Shown one piece after another: positions 58,627-64,000 of a stretch of DNA of 64,000 bases. Position numbers and translations under genes: made by a program. The notes below the pieces were generated by a model that was not told the DNA's origin, searched no databases, and was given only the letters and a program-made list of their open reading frames with translations. The stretch comes from Humibacillus xanthopallidus (GTDB taxonomy: Bacteria; Actinomycetota; Actinomycetes; Actinomycetales; Dermatophilaceae). Each line of letters starts with the position of its first letter. Position 1 is the stretch's first letter. The stretch is taken from the NCBI RefSeq assembly GCF_006716675.1, contig NZ_VFPM01000002.1:930001-994000 (forward strand), in the 5' to 3' direction.

Positions 58627-58676
58627 GTATGCCGCTGGGCCGGCACCCGACCACGGGTGCCGGCCCAGCGGCATAC
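58627..58676 (+). terminator. Perfect 23-bp hairpin after serA
   Basis: Arms 58627-58649 and 58654-58676 are exact complements around the 4-base loop ACCA. Both ends are the recurrent GTATGCCG/CGGCATAC 8-mer. The first 15 bases, GTATGCCGCTGGGCC, also occur in the gatC-gatA hairpin. Confidence 0.8.
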
Positions 58677-58760
58677 CGGGGCGGTGGCGAGCCGGGCGCC
58701 CGGCCGGGAGGGGGACGAACGGCCCTGTCACCGCGTGGTCGGCCGGTCGACGCTGAAGGC

Positions 58761-59655
<895 letters not shown>

Positions 59656-59666
<11 letters not shown>

Positions 59667-60456
59667 CATCACGACGAAGACGCTGAGAGACCAGGGCAGG
59701 GCCTTCGCCGGGTGGGGCGTCGCGATCGTGCTGCTCGTCGCGATGTACGTCGCGATCTGGCCGAGCATGCGTGACCAGCCGGCGATGAGCGACTTCATCG
59801 ACCAGATGCCGGAGGCGTTCCGCAACCTCTTCGCCACCTCAGGGGCCGACATGTCGACACCGGTCGGTTACCTCCAGATCGAGCTCCTCTCGTTCATGGC
59901 GCCGATCCTCGTCATCCTCTATGCCGTCACGGCGGGTTCCGCTGCGGTTGCCGGTGAGGAGAGCCGTCGCACCCTCGACCTGCTCGTCACCGCGCCGGTC
60001 AGCCGCCGGCGCCTCGTCCTCGAGAAGACACTGGCGATGGTCATCGGGACCGTGGGCCTCTCGGCGCTGCTGGGTCTCGCCCTCGTCGTCGAGGGCCGCT
60101 TCGCCGACATGTCGCTGCCGACCGCGGATGTCGCCGCCGCCATGCTCCACCTCGCCCTGCTCGGGCTCGTCTTCGGCGGGGTGGCACTCGCGATCGGGTG
60201 CGCCACGGGTTCGCCGGGGCTGAGCAAGGGCATCCCCGCAGTGCTCGCCGTCGTCACCTACATCGTCAACGGGCTCGGCGGGATGGTCTCGTGGCTCGAG
60301 CCGCTGCAGAAGTACTCGCCCTTCTACCAGTACGCCGCGCACGACCCCCTGCGTACCGGCGTGTCGTGGCCGGCGGTCGTCGTGGCGTTCGTCACGGTCG
60401 TCGTGCTCGTCGTCGTCGCCGTCCTGGGCTTCGAGCGACGTGATGTGCACAACTGA
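59656..60456 (+). CDS. ABC-2 type exporter, permease
   Basis: 266 residues with six hydrophobic segments: near 20-38, 88-110, 135-160, 170-192, 198-218 and 232-256. RRTLDLLVTAPVSRRRLVLEKTLA (residues about 108-131) is the cytoplasmic coupling region common to ABC-2 permeases. ATG 59656 overlaps the ATPase gene by 11 bases; an in-frame GTG at 59647 is an alternative. One permease gene for one ATPase implies a homodimeric channel. Confidence 0.88.
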
Positions 60457-60744
60457 GCACGGGATCGGGGACGCCCTCCGCCGGCCCCTTCGGAATCCGT
60501 CGTCGAACCGGCTGGACACATGTCGGACACCGCGTCTCACGTGGTGGAAACCCCCTTTACCGGTAGTTACCGAGGCGTACCGTCGAAGACATGACGCGGC
60601 GGCTCGTACTCATTGCCAGCCGCGGCGAGTCCGGGTAGTCAGCCACCTCGCCGCGGAGATCCCGCGTTGCCCGGCTGACCGGTTCGCCCCGACAGGGGCT
60701 CGAGCCACCCGAGACCCAACCGACACCACGAAGGAGTGATGACC
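60457..60744 (+). promoter_or_regulatory. Leader region with three 10-bp-phased TACC repeats
   Basis: TTACCG at 60557 and 60567 and GTACCG at 60577 form exact 10-bp direct repeats; the third includes the -10 TACCGT (60578-60583). A 10-base-arm hairpin (60620-60629 and 60647-60656) spans the stop codon of the 15-residue leader ORF. The region after it, to 60730, holds nothing else recognisable. AAGGAG at 60731 serves the 26-residue ORF. Confidence 0.5.
60591..60638 (+). CDS. Leader-like peptide with Leu-Val-Leu-Ile codons
   Basis: Fifteen residues, MTRRLVLIASRGESG, with codons CTC GTA CTC ATT in a row; GTA and ATT are rare here. TACCGT lies seven bases before the ATG, so it would be a leaderless leader peptide. 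Its stop codon falls inside a hairpin loop. The parallel with the ilvB leader suggests branched-chain attenuation of downstream genes (the 26-residue ORF and perhaps leuB). No T-tract terminator is present, so the mechanism is unproven. Confidence 0.45.
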   Translation: MTRRLVLIASRGESG

Positions 60745-60825
60745 ATGAGCGACGATGCCATGGCCGCCCGCCAGGCGCTGCAGGAGTCCATGGACCTGCG
60801 CGACCAGGGCCACACCGAGGACTGA
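60745..60825 (+). CDS. 26-residue small protein
   Basis: Starts MSDDAMAARQALQESM and ends with an acidic tail (DLRDQGHTED); predicted helical and charged, with no membrane segment. AAGGAG sits eight bases before the ATG, a textbook spacing and one of the better ribosome binding sites in the window. Followed within 10 bases by a strong hairpin, so it looks like the only product of the short transcript starting near 60591. No homology recognised. Confidence 0.5.
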   Translation: MSDDAMAARQALQESMDLRDQGHTED

Positions 60826-60834
60826 CCTCGCCGA

Positions 60835-60863
60835 CGAGCCCCCGCCACCACGGCGGGGGCTCG
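60835..60863 (+). terminator. Hairpin between the small ORF and leuB
   Basis: Perfect 12-base arms CGAGCCCCCGCC and GGCGGGGGCTCG around ACCAC. Ends the small-ORF transcript or acts as an attenuator before leuB. Confidence 0.7.
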
Positions 60864-60944
60864 TGCATTCCCCGGAGCGAGACCGCTCCACCGTGTCGCC
60901 GGCTCGGAAAATGAGACGGCGATCCCACATCACAAGACGGGATC

Positions 60945-60957
60945 TAGGCTGAAATCA
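60945..60957 (+). promoter_or_regulatory. leuB -10 element, leaderless
   Basis: TAGGCT at 60945-60950, six bases before the leuB ATG; no ribosome binding site. Confidence 0.55.
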
Positions 60958-62018
60958 TGACGCAGACGCAGGTTCGGGACGCCTACTCCATCGCTGTCAT
61001 CGGCGGAGACGGCATCGGTCCGGAGGTCGTGGCCGAGGGCCTCAAGGTGCTCGAGGCCGCCACCGCCGGCGGCCCGAAGTTCGCGACGACCGACTACGAC
61101 CTCGGCGCCCGGCGCTGGCACGCGACGGGCGAGACCCTGCCCGAGTCGGTTCTCGACGAGCTCCGTGGCCACGACGCGATCCTGCTCGGCGCCATCGGCG
61201 ACCCGAGCGTGCCGAGCGGCGTGCTCGAGCGGGGCGTCCTGCTCCCGCTGCGCTTCGCGCTCGACCACTTCGTCAACCTGCGTCCCGCGAAGCTCTACCC
61301 CGGGGTGAGCAGCCCACTCGACGTGGCCCGCGTCGCCCCCGACGGCATCGACTTCGTCGTCGTGCGCGAGGGCACCGAGGGCCCCTACACCGGCAACGGC
61401 GGCGCGCTGCGGGTCGGCACCCCCGCCGAGATCGCGACCGAGGTCAGCGTCAACACCCGCTTTGGCGTCGAGCGCGTCGTCCGCGACGCCTTCGCCCGGG
61501 CCCAGGCCCGTCCGCGCCGGCACCTCACGCTCGTGCACAAGCACAACGTGCTCACGTATGCCGGACACCTCTGGCGCCGCACGGTCGAGGAGGTCGGCGC
61601 CGAGTTCCCCGACGTCGAGACCGCCTACCAGCACGTCGACGCCGCAACGATCTTCATGGCGACCGACCCGGGCCGCTTCGACGTCATCGTCACCGACAAC
61701 CTCTTCGGTGACATCCTCACCGACATCGCCGCGGCCATCGCCGGCGGCATCGGCCTCGCGGCCTCCGGCAACATCAACCCGGCCCGCACGACGCCGAGCA
61801 TGTTCGAGCCGGTGCACGGCTCGGCGCCCGACATCGCCGGCCAGTCCAAGGCAGACCCGACCGCGGCCATCCTCTCGGTCGGCATGATGCTCGCCCACCT
61901 CGGCCTCGAGGCCGAGGCCGCCCGGGTCGAGGCCGCCGTCGAGGCCGACCTCGCCGAGCGGGGTGACGCCGTGCGCAGCACCGCTGCCGTCGGCGACGCC
62001 GTGGTCTCCCGACTCTGA
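60957..62018 (+). CDS. leuB: 3-isopropylmalate dehydrogenase LeuB
   Basis: Oxidative decarboxylation in leucine synthesis. 353 residues. [14 protein letters not shown] near residue 12, [10 protein letters not shown] near 138, the TLVHKHNVL segment near 185 with catalytic Lys, and the metal-binding [21 protein letters not shown] near 245-265. [18 protein letters not shown] near 282-300 is the NAD site. Closer to the actinobacterial short LeuB forms than to isocitrate dehydrogenase. It has its own leaderless promoter but might also be reached from the leader region upstream. Confidence 0.95.
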   Translation: MTQTQVRDAYSIAVIGGDGIGPEVVAEGLKVLEAATAGGPKFATTDYDLGARRWHATGETLPESVLDELRGHDAILLGAIGDPSVPSGVLERGVLLPLRFALDHFVNLRPAKLYPGVSSPLDVARVAPDGIDFVVVREGTEGPYTGNGGALRVGTPAEIATEVSVNTRFGVERVVRDAFARAQARPRRHLTLVHKHNVLTYAGHLWRRTVEEVGAEFPDVETAYQHVDAATIFMATDPGRFDVIVTDNLFGDILTDIAAAIAGGIGLAASGNINPARTTPSMFEPVHGSAPDIAGQSKADPTAAILSVGMMLAHLGLEAEAARVEAAVEADLAERGDAVRSTAAVGDAVVSRL

Positions 62019-62209
62019 TCCCACCGACTCCGACCCGACCTGCCGGGCCCGCCGGACGGCACACCCCGTCGGGCGGCACCGCCCCCCCGGACGGCATAGC
62101 CCGCGCGGCGGCATACGCCCGGCTGTGGCGGGTGGGGTTACTTCTGCGTCTCACGATGTGGGCGATAGCCTGACGTCGAATCACCGCTGATCGCTCTGGA
62201 GGTAGTGCC
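62019..62209 (+). promoter_or_regulatory. ilvE upstream region
   Basis: 62052-62120 holds four imperfect copies of the CCGGACGGCATAC-type motif in series (near 62052, 62070, 62088 and 62105). Then comes a -35-like TTCTGC (62142-62147), a 17-base spacer and -10 TAGCCT (62165-62170). GGAGG about 7 bases before the ATG is the ribosome binding site, with a leader of about 30 bases. Confidence 0.5.
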
Positions 62210-63328
62210 ATGTCCACCGATGCCGCGAAGGCTGAGGCCCTGACGTTCGAGGTCACGCGCCGAGAGGACGTCACGCCTTCCGAGCGGATCGCCGAGATCC
62301 TCGTCGACCCCGGCTTCGGCAAGACCTTCACCGACCACATGGTCGTCGCGACGTGGACGGCCGACGGTGGTTGGGGTGACGCGAAGGTCAAGCCCTACGG
62401 CCCGTTCCAGCTCGACCCCGCGGCCGCCGTCCTGCACTACGCGCAGGAGATCTTCGAGGGGATGAAGGCCTACCGTCACGCCGACGGCTCGATCTGGACC
62501 TTCCGTCCCGAGGCGAACGCCGCGCGCTTCGCCCGCTCCGCGCGACGTCTGGCGCTGCCGGTGCTGCCCGAGGCAGACTTCATCGAGTCGCTCCGCCAGC
62601 TCGTCACCGTCGACCAGGAGTGGGTGCCGGCGGGCGGCGCGGGGGAGAAGAGCCTCTACCTGCGGCCGTTCATGTTCGCCTCCGAGGCCTTCCTCGGGGT
62701 GCGTCCTGCCCAGCAGGTCACCTACTCCGTCATCGCGTCCCCGGCGGGCGCCTACTTCTCCGGCGGCCTCAAGCCGGTGACCCTCTGGATCTCCACCGAC
62801 TACGCCCGCGCGGGCGAGGGCGGCACGGGCGCCGCGAAGTGCGGTGGCAACTACGCGAGCTCGCTCGCCGGCCAGCTCGAGGGCATCGAGCACGGGTGCG
62901 ACCAGGCCGTCTTCCTCGACTCCTCGACGCACACCTACATCGAGGAGCTCGGCGGGATGAACCTCTTCCTCGTCACCAAGGACGGGCGCATCGTCACACC
63001 CGAGCTGACGGGGTCGATCCTCGAGGGCGTCACCCGCAACTCGATCCTCGAGATCGCCAAGGAAGAGGGCCTCGAGCCCGAGGAGCGTCGCATCCCGATC
63101 GAGGAGTGGAAGGAGGGCGCCGCGAGCGGCGAGATCGTCGAGGTCTTCGCGTGCGGCACCGCCGCCGTCGTCACTCCCGTCGGCGAGCTGCGCTGGAACG
63201 GCGGCTCGGTCGACCACCGCCGCGAGGGCCACGTCGACCGCTACGCCGAGGCGATCAGGGCCAAGCTGCTCGACATCCAGTACGGCCGCGTCGAGGACTC
63301 CCGCGGCTGGCTGACCCGCCTCGTCTGA
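62210..63328 (+). CDS. ilvE: Branched-chain amino acid aminotransferase IlvE
   Basis: Final transamination to Leu, Ile and Val. 372 residues, the class IV PLP fold type of actinobacterial/eukaryotic length. QEIFEGMKAYRHADGSIWTFRP near residues 83-103, the PLP lysine in GAAKCGGNYASS (Lys210) and EELGGMNLFLV near 245 identify the family. Strong ribosome binding site and its own promoter. Completes, with ilvB, ilvN, ilvC, ilvD and leuB, most of the pathway in this window; leuA and leuCD are not seen. Confidence 0.97.
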   Translation: MSTDAAKAEALTFEVTRREDVTPSERIAEILVDPGFGKTFTDHMVVATWTADGGWGDAKVKPYGPFQLDPAAAVLHYAQEIFEGMKAYRHADGSIWTFRPEANAARFARSARRLALPVLPEADFIESLRQLVTVDQEWVPAGGAGEKSLYLRPFMFASEAFLGVRPAQQVTYSVIASPAGAYFSGGLKPVTLWISTDYARAGEGGTGAAKCGGNYASSLAGQLEGIEHGCDQAVFLDSSTHTYIEELGGMNLFLVTKDGRIVTPELTGSILEGVTRNSILEIAKEEGLEPEERRIPIEEWKEGAASGEIVEVFACGTAAVVTPVGELRWNGGSVDHRREGHVDRYAEAIRAKLLDIQYGRVEDSRGWLTRLV

Positions 63329-63341
63329 CGAGAGATCGCCG

Positions 63342-64000
63342 ATGGGCCCGGTGCCCGGGGCGAGGCTCGGCGACCTCGACCGGCCCCGGCTCGTCGCGTC
63401 CGACCTCGACGGCACCCTCCTGCGCACGGACGGGTCGGTCTCGCCGCGGACGGCGGCCGCGTGGTCGGCCGCCGCCGACGCGGGCATCGAGACGGTCATC
63501 GTGACGGCCCGTCCGCCACGCTGGCTGCACGATCTCGAGCGAGTCGTCGGCCCTCGCGGCACCGCGATCTGCGGCAACGGCGCGTTCGTCTACGAGGTGG
63601 CCACGCGCCGGATCCTGGAGACGCACTGCTTCGAGCGCGGTGGGGTTGACGACATCGTCGCCGACCTGCGTCGAGCCGTCCCGTCGGTCACCTTCGCGGC
63701 CGAGTGGGCCAGCGGGCCCTTCGTGGCCGACGACTACCCCGACCCGCACCGCGACCGCGGCGCCGAGCGGGTCGTGCACGGGTCGTGGCGCGAGCTCGAG
63801 GCCGAGCCGGTCGGCAAGCTGCTCGCGCTCGCGCCGCACCTCCCGCTCGAGGAGTTCCTCGCCGCGGTCGAGCAGGTGGTCGGCGACCGCGGTCACCTCC
63901 ACTTCTCCGGCGCCCACGGGCTCGCTGAGGTGAACGCCCCCGGCGTGACCAAGGCCGCCGGGCTCGAGCGATGGGCCTCCGGGCTGGGCATCGAGGCCCA
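63342..64000 (+). CDS. HAD-superfamily hydrolase (Cof type), 3' end outside window
   Basis: 219 residues are inside the window. Motif I is LVASDLDGTLLRTDG near residue 20 (nucleophile Asp), motif II the Thr in VIVTARPP near 62, and ICGNGAFVYE near 82 is the usual IIB-cap entry sequence. The lysine and second Asp motifs of the C-terminus have not been reached. Cof-type members dephosphorylate sugar phosphates or flavin/pyridoxal compounds. ATG 63342 chosen 13 bases after the ilvE stop, with a weak GAGAGA upstream; GTG 63351 is in frame. Confidence 0.88.
   Translation, partial: MGPVPGARLGDLDRPRLVASDLDGTLLRTDGSVSPRTAAAWSAAADAGIETVIVTARPPRWLHDLERVVGPRGTAICGNGAFVYEVATRRILETHCFERGGVDDIVADLRRAVPSVTFAAEWASGPFVADDYPDPHRDRGAERVVHGSWRELEAEPVGKLLALAPHLPLEEFLAAVEQVVGDRGHLHFSGAHGLAEVNAPGVTKAAGLERWASGLGIEA

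Overview
The window is a very GC-rich (about 70%), densely coding actinobacterial chromosome segment. Gene order supports this. The run etfBA - cysteine desulfurase - mnmA - metE-like - ligA - gatCAB - LppZ-like lipoprotein - ilvBNC - serA - leuB follows, as I recall it, the Mycobacterium tuberculosis Rv3029c to Rv2995c region. A GlgE-type alpha-glucan pathway, a GatCAB amidotransferase and many leaderless transcripts also fit. My guess is Micrococcales, possibly an Intrasporangiaceae-like genus; this is inference. I see no rRNA, tRNA, prophage, insertion sequence or CRISPR array.

Layout. 1-13.9 kb is a storage-glucan cluster: a minus-strand operon glgE-treS-mak-glgB-pgm (pgm cut by the window edge), a divergent glgP and a convergent glgX. 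14-24 kb holds small housekeeping genes, etfBA, a cysteine desulfurase, mnmA, two minus-strand genes of less certain role and a metE-like gene. 23.8-38 kb holds an L,D-transpeptidase lipoprotein, an acyl-CoA ligase, ligA, a five-gene branched-chain-amino-acid-type ABC importer and gatCAB. 38-52 kb is the least conserved part: a DUF937 protein, an LppZ-like sugar dehydrogenase lipoprotein, a MOSC protein, a 2-hydroxyacid dehydrogenase, a BNR-repeat protein paired with a MoaD/ThiS-like protein, a TetR/degenerate-ABC/Pip cassette, sixA, ilvD, an AraC/PhyH pair and a double GNAT. 52-63.3 kb is the branched-chain amino acid and serine block ilvB-ilvN-ilvC, serA, leuB and ilvE, interrupted by an ABC-2 exporter and small leader-like ORFs. 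A truncated HAD phosphatase ends the window.

How the genes work together. TreS makes maltose from trehalose, Mak phosphorylates it, GlgE extends alpha-1,4-glucan with it and GlgB branches the product. GlgP and GlgX break the polymer down, and Pgm links glucose-1-P to glycolysis. IlvB/N, IlvC, IlvD, LeuB and IlvE cover most of valine, leucine and isoleucine synthesis. The importer may bring in the same class of amino acids.

The most interesting signals are regulatory or structural. (i) An 8-mer, CGGCATAC/GTATGCCG, is strongly over-represented in genes and in intergenic hairpins; one 13-base extension has seven exact copies. (ii) There are tandem 92-bp hairpin repeats after mnmA. (iii) About twenty genes have a -10-like hexamer 6-7 bases before the start codon, pointing to leaderless mRNAs. 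(iv) A complete attenuator lies before ilvB, and a second leader-like peptide ORF lies before leuB under three 10-bp-phased repeats. (v) There is a near-perfect TetR operator in front of a catalytically dead ABC-like protein plus a Pip protein. (vi) A MoaD/ThiS-like protein is paired with a BNR-repeat protein.
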